A stretch of DNA of 64,000 nucleotides from Glutamicibacter uratoxydans (GTDB taxonomy: Bacteria; Actinomycetota; Actinomycetes; Actinomycetales; Micrococcaceae): positions 62,001 to 126,000 of the forward strand of contig NZ_BJNY01000002.1 in assembly GCF_006539925.1 (NCBI RefSeq), written 5' to 3'. Under the pieces are notes generated by a model. That model worked only from the letters and a program-made list of their open reading frames with translations. It was not told the DNA's origin and searched no databases. A program made the translations under genes and the position numbers. Shown piece by piece: positions 9,201 to 17,716 of this stretch. Every line of letters begins with the position of its first letter. Positions within the stretch are counted from its first letter, which is position 1.

Positions 9201-11170
9201 TGCAGGGTATGCCCGGCGAACAGCGCAAGGAATGCGTCCCAGTGCGCGTCGAAGTGGAAAGCCGAGGTATGCGCCACCTGCACGGTGCGCCCGTGCGGGT
9301 AGAGCTCGCACTGCTGACGGGCAAACAGCGCCGCCAGGGCGCGGTGCGAGATGGCAACGCCCTTTGGTTCTCCGGTGGATCCGGAGGTGAACACGATGCC
9401 CACGGTGTGCCCCGGCTCCACCACGCCAGGCACCGGGGTCGCCGACTGTCCCAGCCCGGTCTGGCGCGGCCCTTCGCTGTCCCAGATCAGCGCCGGACGC
9501 GCCAGCTGCAGGGCGCGCTGCACGCGGGCCTGGGGCCACTGGTAATCCAGCACCATCAACGTGATGCCTGTGCGCAGCGCCGCCAAGTGGGCTACCACCA
9601 TCTGCAGCCCGCGCGGTAGGCGCAGCGCCAGAATCGGCTCGCCGGTAGCCCTGTCAAGCAGCCCGTTCAGCCGCTGCGCGGCCCGGGCCGCCAGTTCATC
9701 CAGCTGGCTGTAGCTATAGCTGTCCCCCGCGCAGATCAGCGCTGGAGCCTGCGGTGTTGCGGCCGCCTGACGGGCAAAGAGCTGCGGCAGCAGCGGCTGC
9801 TCGGGCTCGTAGTGGCGGCCGGAGGACTCGAAACTACTGACCACTTCCGGATCCATCAGCTCCAGCCGGGCGATGGCTTCACCTCCTGCCGCCAGCGTTG
9901 AAAGGGCACGCAGCAGCGCGTCGGCCAGCGCCTGCGCTGCATGCTGCGCAACCCGCTCGTCGTATTCCAGCTCGATGCTCCAGCTGGCTCCCGCTACCAC
10001 GTGTACGTTGATCGGGTAGTGGCTTGAATCCTTGGTGGATTCGAGCACCGCATCCAGCCCGTCGATCCCAAATTCCGGCCGGTTTCCTGCCGCTTCGAAG
10101 CTGAGCAGCGACCAGGCTAGTTCCGTTTCCCCTTGCAGCGCGCGTTCGATGCCCGGGACCCCGAGGTGCTGGTGTTCCAGGCTCTGGTTCCACCATTCCT
10201 GCTGGCTGGCGGCGGCGGTGGCCAGGGTGTCTTCAGGCTGGTAGCCGGCGGTGCACAGCACTGTCTCGGTGAGCATGCCGCACACGTTTTGGGCATCGGG
10301 CTGTGCCGGGTCGCGCAGCGCCACCGGCACCGCGAAGGCGTTGCCGCGGCTGCCAGCCACGAAGTCTGCAGCCACCGACCATGCGGTGCGCAGCGCCGTC
10401 GCCAAGGTGAATCCGCGGGACCTGGCTGTGGCGGCGAGCTGTTCGACGGTGTCTTCCAGAAGCTCGCGGTGCAGGCGCCGCACCGGCGCGCCTGAGGTCA
10501 GGGCAGCGGAAATGAAGTGCGGGCGCGGCCCGGTGTTCGCATGATCCAGGGTCCTGGCAAAGAAGCTTCCGGCCGCAGTCTTGTCAGCTCCGGCGATCCA
10601 GCGCAGGTGTTCGGCATAGTCACCGGTGGCCGCGGGCAGCTGTGCGGGCGGCCGCTGGCCGCGCAATGCAGCCAGTTCGCGAAGCCATTGGCCCAGCAGC
10701 AGCGGCATCGACCATCCGTCAAGCACCGTGTGGTGGGCAGTGATGATCAACTGGTGCTCGGTGCCGCCGGCGCTTGCCAGGGCCATCCGCAGCAGCGGCG
10801 GATCGGCCAGGTTGAATCCTTCTGCCAGGTCTGCCGCGGCAAGGCGCTTCGCATCGGGTCCAACTGAGAAGACCCGCTGGGCCAGGCTCTCATCGAATGG
10901 CTCGATAAAGGACACCGGGTCACCGGTATCATCCACCAAGAAGCCTGCGCGCAGGTTCTGCACCCGGCGCAGCAGGTTCAGCGTGGCGCTGCGGGCTTCG
11001 TTCTCCCGCAGTTCGCCGTCCAGCCGGATGCGGGTCTGCCCGATATACGGGTCATCGCTGTGATGCCCTGAGTCTTCTGCGATCAGCGTGTGGGCCACCA
11101 GGCCGCGCTGCAGGGCGGTGGTGGGCCACCAGAGCACCTGCTCGGTGGTGGATTTGGTCAGCTCGGTCAT
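3284..11170 (-). CDS. NRPS, C-A-T-C-T-E-C-T, two modules without A domain
   Basis: A 2628-residue synthetase. Domains read from motifs are C1 (HHTVLDGW near 146), A (TSGSTGEPKG near 593), T1 (GGDS near 988), C2 (HHLLVDGW near 1209), T2 (GADS near 1550), E (HHVAVDIYSW near 1729, EGHGR near 1859, WFT and NYLGR later), C3 (HHLLLDGW near 2205) and T3 (GGDS near 2555). All three C domains keep HHxxxDG and all carrier domains keep the serine. Only one A domain is present; its hand-read pocket is D-A-D-D-V-G-L-V-D-K, whose acidic residues suit a basic amino acid such as Arg, Lys or Orn. Carriers T2 and T3 must therefore be loaded in trans or bypassed. The E domain predicts a D-residue in the product. 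An AAAGGA ribosome site precedes the ATG, and the gene lies 38 bases after the first NRPS. Confidence 0.95.
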   Translation of the reverse strand: MTELTKSTTEQVLWWPTTALQRGLVAHTLIAEDSGHHSDDPYIGQTRIRLDGELRENEARSATLNLLRRVQNLRAGFLVDDTGDPVSFIEPFDESLAQRVFSVGPDAKRLAAADLAEGFNLADPPLLRMALASAGGTEHQLIITAHHTVLDGWSMPLLLGQWLRELAALRGQRPPAQLPAATGDYAEHLRWIAGADKTAAGSFFARTLDHANTGPRPHFISAALTSGAPVRRLHRELLEDTVEQLAATARSRGFTLATALRTAWSVAADFVAGSRGNAFAVPVALRDPAQPDAQNVCGMLTETVLCTAGYQPEDTLATAAASQQEWWNQSLEHQHLGVPGIERALQGETELAWSLLSFEAAGNRPEFGIDGLDAVLESTKDSSHYPINVHVVAGASWSIELEYDERVAQHAAQALADALLRALSTLAAGGEAIARLELMDPEVVSSFESSGRHYEPEQPLLPQLFARQAAATPQAPALICAGDSYSYSQLDELAARAAQRLNGLLDRATGEPILALRLPRGLQMVVAHLAALRTGITLMVLDYQWPQARVQRALQLARPALIWDSEGPRQTGLGQSATPVPGVVEPGHTVGIVFTSGSTGEPKGVAISHRALAALFARQQCELYPHGRTVQVAHTSAFHFDAHWDAFLALFAGHTLHVLSEDEYLDPFALADYVETAQIGYLDFTPTLWNAVISSGAMTRLPEICVAGGENFPPALWSRMAQLARESNASVYNLYGPTEATVDALAASVADSQKPVVGRPVGSTGALVLDSMLRRVAPGTVGELYLAGPQLADGYLARGALTAARFIAHPFASGQRLYRTGDAASWGLDGQLLLLGRTDSQISLHGVRIEPGEIEAFLASQQAVRRAAVHKVTDPRLGERLVVWVVPEQTGRVSDDQLAAQLRDACAQGLPRAMVPAAVVLLEQLPLTGSGKLDLRALPMPDFGVPAPGAPAASSPEAASAELAAVLQAVQRVLSLAQEPTASDRFMALGGDSISAIQLVAALHREGYSSSVQALLAAVNLGQMAAGLQPLESAQDPIPDAGAHKESRLAALGAQRGRALAAQAAAVGCTAVDLWELTPTQLGMVLHHEREADGSFLTTTRWSITAAQAHQLPTAAQVEQALDALAQRHPQLRGILFQHDLPAPQLAIMDRARWQFEALDLRGAADNEAAVRADQQALRAASMDLATGPLVRAKLLRTSDTSWELLVLMHHLLVDGWSTAVLTEELQALLEGGPLAHAAPMTGYLRWLHAVEEDSSELQAQWRNEFAGFGEPTRLQDLIEEGRGTVRATASLEQSAAQELAAVARAAGCTLADAAQAAWATVLAALTGTPDVALGATRSGRDAQVPGIESMVGMFITTAPVRLQPTPGAAAADLFLEARRQNIELARAAHLGMGRIKAALGAEPFDTLLVVENYPDRTPAANSGVQVNAAGGEDGTNYPVCLTVTPGRQLELEVELNGGDPLAAAALAAAVRTALAVLASGIQPQPELLGLEPLRRQLAAPTAPRQAAAPKTQPGHDMAQADQHRTGKAAQAIAQVLALPAVDANKDIFALGADSMAVIALIGALRSRGLVITLAEIYRNPTAAALAAAAADAPDAHALELPDSGKLEPTPAIAWYSELLRRTGADGRGFQQLRVLNVPAELDPAQLEAALNQLAELHPALRLRVDAESATVMDHAKIPLATVDEHAGEEEFVQALRAACQWIDERAGNVAAAVYRRSFSGYGNLALAIHHVAVDIYSWRLLTEDLRRLVEGLPGQQASGSLRAWAAAVNQAAGTLAEDTTLRERWLSVLDAGGNSQVHYTDCAALGSLADTEEIVHTLEPEATERLLALGEGYGMDTVLHAALCAAIRENESVVLEAEGHGRPAGTRFNDARDTVEAGSMTGWFTATWPLRLNGEGQQKGPEAWLRAARAAAASIPADSASYGMLRYLPGPARAALEAAETRARPQLLVNYLGRDALREGPWQPAADAAALESALGLHHRLPATHPVELNAYVSDAADGPRLVLRWQLACPNAAGRALPGAALEALGQLAAIQAPQRTAPGALHDVVGLGTEETSALLAARPSAQAIWPLTGVQQAMAVHAHSAPSDSYLSLAGLELFGTVDLAVLRQALEALGAAHPQLRGTVYWPADGAPVLVPLAEFAAPVTTLHRPGLGLEQREDCAQLARNAQMQQGFDLEHGPLLRVELIDFGEHPVTGEPHSQLIIANHHLLLDGWSIPPLIDELFSHYAHFAKGGAAAAPVHPAGSGYDRFARLVMTRKDQQRIEEWRRRLSAGTAGHVLRHRDAKNTAAPSLMAHTMDAPLHQALVKRVRGASATVADALNAAWALVLGELLQTQHPVYGTVSSGRSIEVPGIATLPGMFIDTLPMAISLEQQNCAELLSSAHAAGGRIIESAGVPLAGITGALGVGTLFDTLLVIENYPQTDDSTEPGAPRIGSIHSQDATEYPLAISASIADTLQIEVEYAAEIPRETAGQILSALVVAVECIALGTELSVLRELLSTRLAPARGALARIQLEHAGAQNADAAAVAAVAGAFAQVLGLPQATGQTDFFAAGGDSMSAMSLLAALRRAGYTATISQVFANPLAAELAAVARKAAGAAKNSTPAPNAKPMITLDGASMASLTNLLKDN

Positions 11171-11208
11171 TTCAATCCTTTGGGCTGAAGGGATTATCGG
11201 GATGGTTC

Positions 11209-14200
11209 TCAGCGGCGCGGTCGGCGCCGGGCCAGCATCGCGGCGAGCCTGTCGCGGGCCCCGTCCTCCAGTGCCACCAGCTCGGGGCGCTGCGCGGCGG
11301 GATTTTCCGGGCCGGCGGACAGCACGGTGGCTGCGGCGGCAATCGAGGCAATGGTGCGCAGGGCGAATACTTCTCCGACGCTTGAGGAATATCCGGCTTC
11401 GCGCAGGCCGGAGACCAGCGCGATGGCGGTGATCGAGTCCCCACCCTGGGCGAAGAAGTCGGAGTCGGGGCCAAGCTGCTCCGGCTGCATCCCCAGCGCC
11501 TCAGCCATGGCCGCTGCCACCGCCTGCTGCAGGCTGCCGGTGAGCGGCGCAGCTGGCGCGGCGGCACCGGCGGCAGGATCTGGCAGCTGTTTTTCATCGA
11601 GCTTCCCGGTGCTGCCCAGCGGCAGCTGCTCGATGATTCCTAGCGCGTGTGGGATCATCTGCGGCGGCAGAATCTGGCCCAGTGCCTCGCGCCAGCCTGC
11701 CGCGTCGAACTCCTGTCCCGCCACCGCCCAGGCCAGCAGCCTGGCACCGCGGGCGCGGACCACCGCGTGTGCGACGCCGGGCAGGGTAGCCAGCGCGCTT
11801 TCCACTTCCCCCACGTCGATCCGGTAGCCGCGGATCTTTACCTGTGAGTCCTCGCGGCCCAGGAAGCGCAATAGCCCGTCGTGTCCAATGACCGCGCGGT
11901 CCCCCGTGCGGTACATCCGGGTGCCGGTGGCCGACGGGTCCGCGACAAAGCGGGCGGCCGTCAAGGCACCCTGCCCCAGGTAGCCGTGCGCTTCCTGCGG
12001 GCCTGCGAGGTAAAGTTCCCCTGGCAGTCCTGCAGGCAGCGGACGCAGCGACGCGTCAAGCACCATGGCCTTCAGACCGTTCAGCGGGCGGCCAACCACC
12101 ACATCCGGGCTGTCGGCGACGTTGGCCACCAGCGCGTCAACGGTGAACTCGGTGGGCCCATAGAGGTTCTCAACCACCAGATGGCCCAGCCCGCGCAGCT
12201 TCTCCCAGAGCACCTGGCTGCAGCCTTCACCGCCCACCGACAGCCTGCGCACCGGCGTGCCAGGGTCGAAAACTCCGGTGTCAAGCAACGGAGCCGCCAG
12301 TGACGGGGTCATGTCCATCCAGGTCATCGAGTGCTCGCGCACCTGAGCTGCCAGCTGCTGGGGATCCCTGGCACTCTCGTGGCTGATCAGGTGCAGGTGG
12401 TGGCCCAGCGCCACGCCGAGCAGCGTGCACCAGGCGCCGTCGAAGTGCAGCGGCAGCGACTGGGCAATGCGCTGCACGCCCGCATTGAAGAAGCCTGCGT
12501 GCCGGTGGTACCCGGCCCAGTGGGAAAATGCCTCGCGGGAGACCACCACCGCCTTGGGTTCGCCGGTGGAGCCAGAGGTGTGCAGCAGGTAGCCGGGGGT
12601 GCTGCGCGGCACCGCCGGCAGCTGCAGTTCAAGGCCTGCTGGCGGCAGCTGCGCTGGGTCCAGCACGCTGAATCCTGTCCAGTGCTCGGCCTGGCCGCTG
12701 AGCACCAGCGGCGGGTTCTCCTCCAGCTGCGCAAGCCTGGCGGCGATGCGCTGGTTGCGTTGCCGCGGCGCGTTCGGGTCAAGCGGAACACTGGTGGCGC
12801 CCGCCGCGGCGATCCCCAGGATTGACGCCACATAGTCGATGCCACGCTCCAGGGCGATCAGCACATAGCCTCCGGGACCGATCCCTGCCCGCAGCAGCCC
12901 AGCTGCCACCGCGTCGGCGCGCAGGGACAGTTGGCGGTAGCTCAGCGTGATGCCCTCGCAGGTGATCGCGGGGGCCTCGGGGGTGGCCGCCACGCTGGCG
13001 GCGAAGAGTTCTTCAAGCACCGGCGGGACGGCCTCGGCGGCCGGCGCACCGGCCAACGGGCCGCGCTGCACTTGCGGCGACAGCATCAAGGCCGTGTGCG
13101 GTGTGGTCCCCGGGGCGGCGGCAAGCTGCTCGAAAAGCAGCCCATAGGCTTCAAGGAGCACCGCCGCGTCGGCTACTGCCAGCGTTCCGGCCGGAGCTGT
13201 GAGCACCGCGGTGACCTTCTGCGCCTGGTAATCGGGCAGCAGGTTCAGGCAGATGTCATCCACCGGCCCCTCGGACAGGGCGTGCAGCGCCACGGTTCCG
13301 CCTGGCACCTCAAGCGGTGCGTCGAAGGCTTTGATGTTGATTTCGCTGGCTGTCAGGGCAGTATCCGAGCCAACCAGCGACAAATCGCGCATGAGCTGTT
13401 CGGCGCGGTAGCGGCCGTGGACCGTGAGCTTGGCCCGGGCTGCGGACACTTCCTCCAGCAGCGTATCGATGCTGCCCGAGGGGTCGATATCGACCACCAG
13501 CGGCAACACGTTAATGGTGGGTGCCGGGCACAATGCGGCGGCCCCGGTGCGGTTCATTGCCGGCAGGCCGAGCACCGCACGGGTGGAGCCGGTCAGCCGC
13601 GCGGCGAGCAACGCATGGGCTGCAATCGCGGCGTCGGCCCAGGTACCGGGGCCCTGCACCGCATTCGGGGCGGCGAACCGGCCAAGATCCAGCGGGCGAC
13701 CGCTGATGCGCAGCCGCTGCACTGCTGCTGCATCAGGGCGTTGCCCCGCGGCACCGAGCAGGCCAGCCAGCCGGGTCGGTCGGTATTCTTCCCCCTGCGC
13801 CGGCTGCAGGCGTTCATGCCAATAGGACGCATCGCGCGCCAGCGCGTTCGATGCGTGGTATTGCTCTTCACCGCGGCGGACCGCTTCGGGCTGCGTGAAC
13901 GGCGCCGGGGCAGGTTCGGTCCCCTGCACCAGAGCTGTGTAGTGTTCGCTCACCCGTCGGGCGAGCAGCGAGATGCTGTACCCGTCGATGAGGATATGGT
14001 GCGCCGCCAGCACCCACACCGCGACCGGCTGCACGTCGTCTTCGGCGCAGGTCAGCAGCAGCTGTTCGCGCAGCAGCTGGGAGTCGAGCGTGATTCGCGG
14101 CAGGTGCGTTGCACGCAGTGCATCGGCCAGCACCTTGTCGGAATCTCCTGTCAGCTCCCCGCGCAGCACCCCCGAAGGCAGCAGCCCAGGGGCCGCTGGG

Positions 14201-14448
14201 CGCCGTGGCATGCAATCCGGTACCAGCGCCATCTGCTGCACGTCGAAGCGGCACGCCAGCCAGGGCACCTCGTCCAGGGTGCTGCGCACCGCCTCCGCCA
14301 GCGCGGCGGCGGAGATGCGTCCCCTGAAAACAACCGCATCTCCCACGGAGAAGTCGGCGGTATCCGGCGCGGCGAGTTCGGCGTGGACGATGCCCCGCTG
14401 GGCGTCGGTCAGCGGGTAGGTTTTCACTGTGTCGGGGGCGAGGGTCAT
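11209..14448 (-). CDS. NRPS, C-A-T, first elongation module
   Basis: This 1079-residue single-module synthetase probably accepts 2,3-dihydroxybenzoate from the neighbouring free-standing carrier protein. The condensation domain covers about residues 1-430, with HHILIDGY near 149. The adenylation domain runs from about 480 to 970 (TSGSTGEPKA near 624, NLYGPTE, GELYLAGPQ, YRTGD, GSTGKLD). The carrier domain near 985-1050 has GGDS near 1000. The hand-read pocket is D-G-C-D-S-G-L-V-D-K. Asp at position 278 suggests a basic side chain, but I do not recognise the code. AAAGGA lies eight bases before the ATG. The gene sits between the aryl carrier protein and the multi-module NRPS, which suggests colinear order. 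Confidence 0.94.
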   Translation of the reverse strand: MTLAPDTVKTYPLTDAQRGIVHAELAAPDTADFSVGDAVVFRGRISAAALAEAVRSTLDEVPWLACRFDVQQMALVPDCMPRRPAAPGLLPSGVLRGELTGDSDKVLADALRATHLPRITLDSQLLREQLLLTCAEDDVQPVAVWVLAAHHILIDGYSISLLARRVSEHYTALVQGTEPAPAPFTQPEAVRRGEEQYHASNALARDASYWHERLQPAQGEEYRPTRLAGLLGAAGQRPDAAAVQRLRISGRPLDLGRFAAPNAVQGPGTWADAAIAAHALLAARLTGSTRAVLGLPAMNRTGAAALCPAPTINVLPLVVDIDPSGSIDTLLEEVSAARAKLTVHGRYRAEQLMRDLSLVGSDTALTASEINIKAFDAPLEVPGGTVALHALSEGPVDDICLNLLPDYQAQKVTAVLTAPAGTLAVADAAVLLEAYGLLFEQLAAAPGTTPHTALMLSPQVQRGPLAGAPAAEAVPPVLEELFAASVAATPEAPAITCEGITLSYRQLSLRADAVAAGLLRAGIGPGGYVLIALERGIDYVASILGIAAAGATSVPLDPNAPRQRNQRIAARLAQLEENPPLVLSGQAEHWTGFSVLDPAQLPPAGLELQLPAVPRSTPGYLLHTSGSTGEPKAVVVSREAFSHWAGYHRHAGFFNAGVQRIAQSLPLHFDGAWCTLLGVALGHHLHLISHESARDPQQLAAQVREHSMTWMDMTPSLAAPLLDTGVFDPGTPVRRLSVGGEGCSQVLWEKLRGLGHLVVENLYGPTEFTVDALVANVADSPDVVVGRPLNGLKAMVLDASLRPLPAGLPGELYLAGPQEAHGYLGQGALTAARFVADPSATGTRMYRTGDRAVIGHDGLLRFLGREDSQVKIRGYRIDVGEVESALATLPGVAHAVVRARGARLLAWAVAGQEFDAAGWREALGQILPPQMIPHALGIIEQLPLGSTGKLDEKQLPDPAAGAAAPAAPLTGSLQQAVAAAMAEALGMQPEQLGPDSDFFAQGGDSITAIALVSGLREAGYSSSVGEVFALRTIASIAAAATVLSAGPENPAAQRPELVALEDGARDRLAAMLARRRPRR

Positions 14449-14484
14449 ATTCGGTCCTTTGAGGGTGCTGCTGAGCGGGTGGGG

Positions 14485-14730
14485 TTAACTGCTGGAAACT
14501 GCGCCGAGCACGGCCGCGACCAGTGCTTCGACGCTTTCGCTGGCAGCAAGCCGCGGGAAGTCGACCGCTGCGCCGGCGGCGCGCCAGCTGTTCACCAGGG
14601 ACATCAAGCGGATTGAATCGATGCCCAGGTCCGCCAGCGCATCGCCGGGTTCGACTTCGTCCACCGGCAGTCCGGCGCAGGTCGCAAGTTCGGCAAAGAT
14701 GCGTGCTTCGGTCAGTGCCGGGGTGCTCAT
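14485..14730 (-). CDS. Stand-alone aryl carrier protein for 2,3-DHB
   Basis: An 81-residue carrier protein with the phosphopantetheine serine in LGIDSIRLMSL, near residue 36, and the helical acyl/aryl carrier fold. Its ATG overlaps the stop of the N-monooxygenase (ATGA). In enterobactin- and bacillibactin-type systems the aryl carrier is the C-terminal domain of the isochorismatase. Here the isochorismatase gene is short and carries no such domain, so this small gene very likely supplies it. The DHB-AMP ligase would load it and the first NRPS condensation domain would unload it. It could be a generic peptidyl carrier, but its position argues for the aryl role. Confidence 0.88.
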   Translation of the reverse strand: MSTPALTEARIFAELATCAGLPVDEVEPGDALADLGIDSIRLMSLVNSWRAAGAAVDFPRLAASESVEALVAAVLGAVSSS

Positions 14731-16067
14731 GCGCTGGCCTTTCGGATCTCGGCTTGCATCGCGGTGCCCTGGCCCGCGCTCAGGATGGATTCAAGGATCT
14801 CCCCTGCACGAACTGCGATATTCGACAACAGCGTCGCAGAGATCCCGTGCTGATGTTCTGTCTGTCCCACCAGGAAGAGCTTCGCGTCATCGGGCAGCAC
14901 TGTGTGTGCACTGTAGTCCCGGCGTGCGCTGGGCCGCCCCTGGTCATCGCGGACCAGAATCCCGGCGTGGGAGCCAAGAACGGTCGTCGGGTCCAAGGCG
15001 CGGTAGCCGGTGGCGAAGATCGCCACGTCTGCCTCCAGCAAACCGGGGCCGTCACCCAGGCCCTCGTGCAGTTCAAGGTGCACAGTGCGGGATTCGTAGT
15101 CCTCGCGAACGGCTTTCACGCGTGCTGCCCGGTGCCAGTTCAGGCGCTCGGTGCCCAGCCACTGATCGCGGTACTCCAGGTCGTAGAGCGCTGCAATGGT
15201 GTTGGGATTAACTACGGAGTTGTTGGTATTGCGATGAACGTCGGTGAGCGCCTGGCGCACCTGAGGCTCCGCCGTAAATTGTTCATCCACCGCCAGCGGG
15301 TCGAAAATTCGATTCGCATAGGCCGAGGCGTCAGATGGGATCAGCCCGAACCGGGAGATGACCGAATGGATCTGGGCCTGCGGGAAGCGGTGGTACATCT
15401 GCTCAATGACTTCCGCCGCGCTCTGTCCGCCACCGATGACCGCCACGGAGCGGACGCTGGAGGCCTCAAAGTTCGCAACCCGCTCGAGGAATTCGGCGCT
15501 GTGCCAGACCCTTGCCCCTGACCGCACACCGGCGGGGAAGGTTGGCTGCAGCCCTCCGGCCAGCACCACGTGCCGCGCGGTGACGGTGCGCACCCCGTTG
15601 GCATCGGCGATGTCTACCTCATATCCGGTAATGCGCCCGGAGCTGGTCTGCGGAACCACTCGGACCACTTCGGAGGAATAGTTGACGTAGTGCGCCAGCT
15701 GCTGCGCTGCCCAGCGCAGATAGGCGACGAATTCGATGCGCAGCGGGGCCATGGAGCCGCGGTTGAAAAAGTCCGCGAGCCGTCCGTGCTGATGCAGGAA
15801 GTTCAAGAACGACAACTCGCTGGTCGGGTTGCGGAAGCTGACCAGGTCTTTGGCGAAGGCCACCTGCATGCTGGCATCCTCGAAGAGCAAGTTCTTGTGC
15901 CACCCAGTTTGCTGTTCCCGGTCTAGGAAGAGCGCACGCAGCTGTGCCGAGGCGCCCGCCGCAGCGTTGTGCTCGTCAATGGCCGCAGCCAGTGCCATGT
16001 TGCTCGGTCCGAAGCCCAGCCCTACAACGTCGTAGTCCGGTTCGTTGTTGTCCTGCGTCTGGTTCAT
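14727..16067 (-). CDS. L-ornithine N5-monooxygenase (SidA/PvdA/IucD family)
   Basis: A 446-residue flavoprotein that hydroxylates the side-chain amine of ornithine (or lysine) with FAD, NADPH and O2, making the hydroxamate precursor. FAD binding is visible at residues 13-21 (GLGFGPSNM). The NADPH site is AVIGGGQSAAEV in the middle, and the family's ATGY motif is near the C terminus. Length is normal for the family. It overlaps the DHB-AMP ligase upstream and the carrier protein downstream by four bases each, so it is translationally coupled to the NRPS genes. The hydroxyornithine-type pocket of the last NRPS makes ornithine the likely substrate. No acyl- or formyl-transferase gene is in view, so the hydroxylamine may stay free, cyclise or be condensed directly. 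Confidence 0.93.
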   Translation of the reverse strand: MNQTQDNNEPDYDVVGLGFGPSNMALAAAIDEHNAAAGASAQLRALFLDREQQTGWHKNLLFEDASMQVAFAKDLVSFRNPTSELSFLNFLHQHGRLADFFNRGSMAPLRIEFVAYLRWAAQQLAHYVNYSSEVVRVVPQTSSGRITGYEVDIADANGVRTVTARHVVLAGGLQPTFPAGVRSGARVWHSAEFLERVANFEASSVRSVAVIGGGQSAAEVIEQMYHRFPQAQIHSVISRFGLIPSDASAYANRIFDPLAVDEQFTAEPQVRQALTDVHRNTNNSVVNPNTIAALYDLEYRDQWLGTERLNWHRAARVKAVREDYESRTVHLELHEGLGDGPGLLEADVAIFATGYRALDPTTVLGSHAGILVRDDQGRPSARRDYSAHTVLPDDAKLFLVGQTEHQHGISATLLSNIAVRAGEILESILSAGQGTAMQAEIRKASA

Positions 16068-17716
16068 GATTCTCCTTGAAGTTCAGCTGCTTTGGAACCC
16101 AGCGTGTTGCGGCTGATTTTGCCGATATGGGTAGTGGGTAGCGACTCGACCACCGTGATCATGTCTGGAATGTGGTGGTCCGCAATGTGCTCTCCGCGCA
16201 TCCAGGCACGTAGCGTTTTGGCGCGCGGCGGCGGTGAAATCTCGCGCGGCACGACGTAGGCATGGGTACGTTCGCCCAGTAATTCGTCCGGAACGCCGAT
16301 GACCGATGCATCGTGCACCGCTGGGTGGCGCAATAGCACCGCCTCGATCTGTTCGGGGCTGACCTTCTCGCCGCCCCGGTTGATGACGTCCTTGGTGCGC
16401 CCGACTACGCTCAGGTAGCCCCGGGCATCGCGCACCACAATGTCCCCTGAACCATAGAACCCGTCGGGCGTGAAGCTGGCTGCATTGGCTTCTGGATTGT
16501 TGTAGTAGCCCCTGAAGGTATATGGTCCGCGCACCCACAGATTCCCCGGCGTGCCTTCTGGCACAGGATTGCCTTGGGCATCGAGCACCAGGACTTCATC
16601 GGCGTCGCTCATCGGCTTGCCCTGGGTCGAGGCGATGGTCTCCAGATCATCGTCCAGCCGGGTATAGCAGACCAAGCCCTCGGCCATCCCAAAAACTTGT
16701 TGCAGCGTGCACCCCAGTTCCTGCTCGACGCGTACTGCCACCGCGCGGGCGAGCTTGGCGCCGCCGACTTGAAGCAGCTTCCAGCTGGACAAGTCGTACT
16801 GGTGCTTCACGTTGGAGTTCAGCCATGCCTGCGCCAGCGGCGGAACTGCCGCCACCATGGTGACCCGATGCTCGGCGATGAGCTCGAAGACCCGTTCAGC
16901 ACTGCCGTCCAGGGCGCAGACCACCGTCCCGCCCGTGGCGAATACCCCCATGTAGCCCGGCGAGCTGGCGGCGAAATTGTGTGCCAGGGGAATGCCCGAG
17001 AGGTATACGGTGTGATCGCCAAGGGCGCAGATCTGCGCCGATCGTTCGAAGGAGTAGGCGTAGTCGCGGTGGGTCTTAGGGATCAGCTTCGGCTTGCCGG
17101 TGGTGCCTCCAGACAGCTGCAGAAAAGCCGCCGCATGCGCTGGCCGAGGGCAGCCCTGGCGGGGAACGTCCCAGCCGCTGCATGCCAGGTGAAGCCCGCG
17201 CTCATAGAGGTCCTCGGCATACATCACACGCAGCCCGGGCAGCCGGCTTGCCAGCTGCGAAGCAATGGCCTGCGGGTCCGCTGCAGGGATCTGGCGGCTG
17301 GTCAGCAACAGCACGGCGCCAGAAGAATTGGCAAGGTGTTCCAACTCGCTGGCACGGTGCGAATGCACCGCGAACACCGGGATTGCACCGATAGAGATGA
17401 CGGCGTAGACGGCGTCGAAGAACTCAAGCACGTTGGGGACGTGGATAATCACCCTCTCGCCCTGAGCAATGCCGCAGGCCGAAAGCGCTGTTTGCGAAAC
17501 ATCGATTCGGTTGACCAGTTCGGCATAGGAAACGCGGCGCCCGCGATCGATCACTGCAGGATGCCCGGCCCGTCGAACGGCGGTTTCACGCAGAATTTGA
17601 TCCAGTGTGCGCTCTGCCCAGTAGCCTGCGGCAATATACCGTTCAGCAAATTCGGCCGGATACGGCTTCACACCGGCAAGCAGCGGATCGGCAGCGGCTA
17701 GTGGCTGGTGATTCAT
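16064..17716 (-). CDS. dhbE: 2,3-dihydroxybenzoate-AMP ligase
   Basis: A 550-residue stand-alone adenylating enzyme of the EntE/DhbE type. It activates 2,3-DHB with ATP and transfers it to the aryl carrier protein. The P-loop-like motif reads SGGTTGKPKLIPKTH near residue 200, typical of aryl-acid ligases. Further motifs are FGMAEGLVCYTR, GDIV, and GRTKDVINRGGEKVSPEQIE near 440. The C-terminal lysine region ends in HIGKISR. Length matches the family. It starts at an ATG overlapping the stop of the isochorismate synthase by four bases and overlaps the monooxygenase start likewise. Salicylate is the main alternative substrate, but the complete isochorismate-to-DHB gene set points to DHB. Confidence 0.95.
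   Translation of the reverse strand: MNHQPLAAADPLLAGVKPYPAEFAERYIAAGYWAERTLDQILRETAVRRAGHPAVIDRGRRVSYAELVNRIDVSQTALSACGIAQGERVIIHVPNVLEFFDAVYAVISIGAIPVFAVHSHRASELEHLANSSGAVLLLTSRQIPAADPQAIASQLASRLPGLRVMYAEDLYERGLHLACSGWDVPRQGCPRPAHAAAFLQLSGGTTGKPKLIPKTHRDYAYSFERSAQICALGDHTVYLSGIPLAHNFAASSPGYMGVFATGGTVVCALDGSAERVFELIAEHRVTMVAAVPPLAQAWLNSNVKHQYDLSSWKLLQVGGAKLARAVAVRVEQELGCTLQQVFGMAEGLVCYTRLDDDLETIASTQGKPMSDADEVLVLDAQGNPVPEGTPGNLWVRGPYTFRGYYNNPEANAASFTPDGFYGSGDIVVRDARGYLSVVGRTKDVINRGGEKVSPEQIEAVLLRHPAVHDASVIGVPDELLGERTHAYVVPREISPPPRAKTLRAWMRGEHIADHHIPDMITVVESLPTTHIGKISRNTLGSKAAELQGES

Noticed and set aside
3288-14400. Many long plus-strand reading frames opposite the NRPS genes, for example near 4052-4897, 4922-6166 and 12931-14616
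   Set aside because: They are antisense shadows created by high G/C third positions. Their translations are Arg/Pro/Gln-rich with no motif, while the minus strand has intact NRPS domains.
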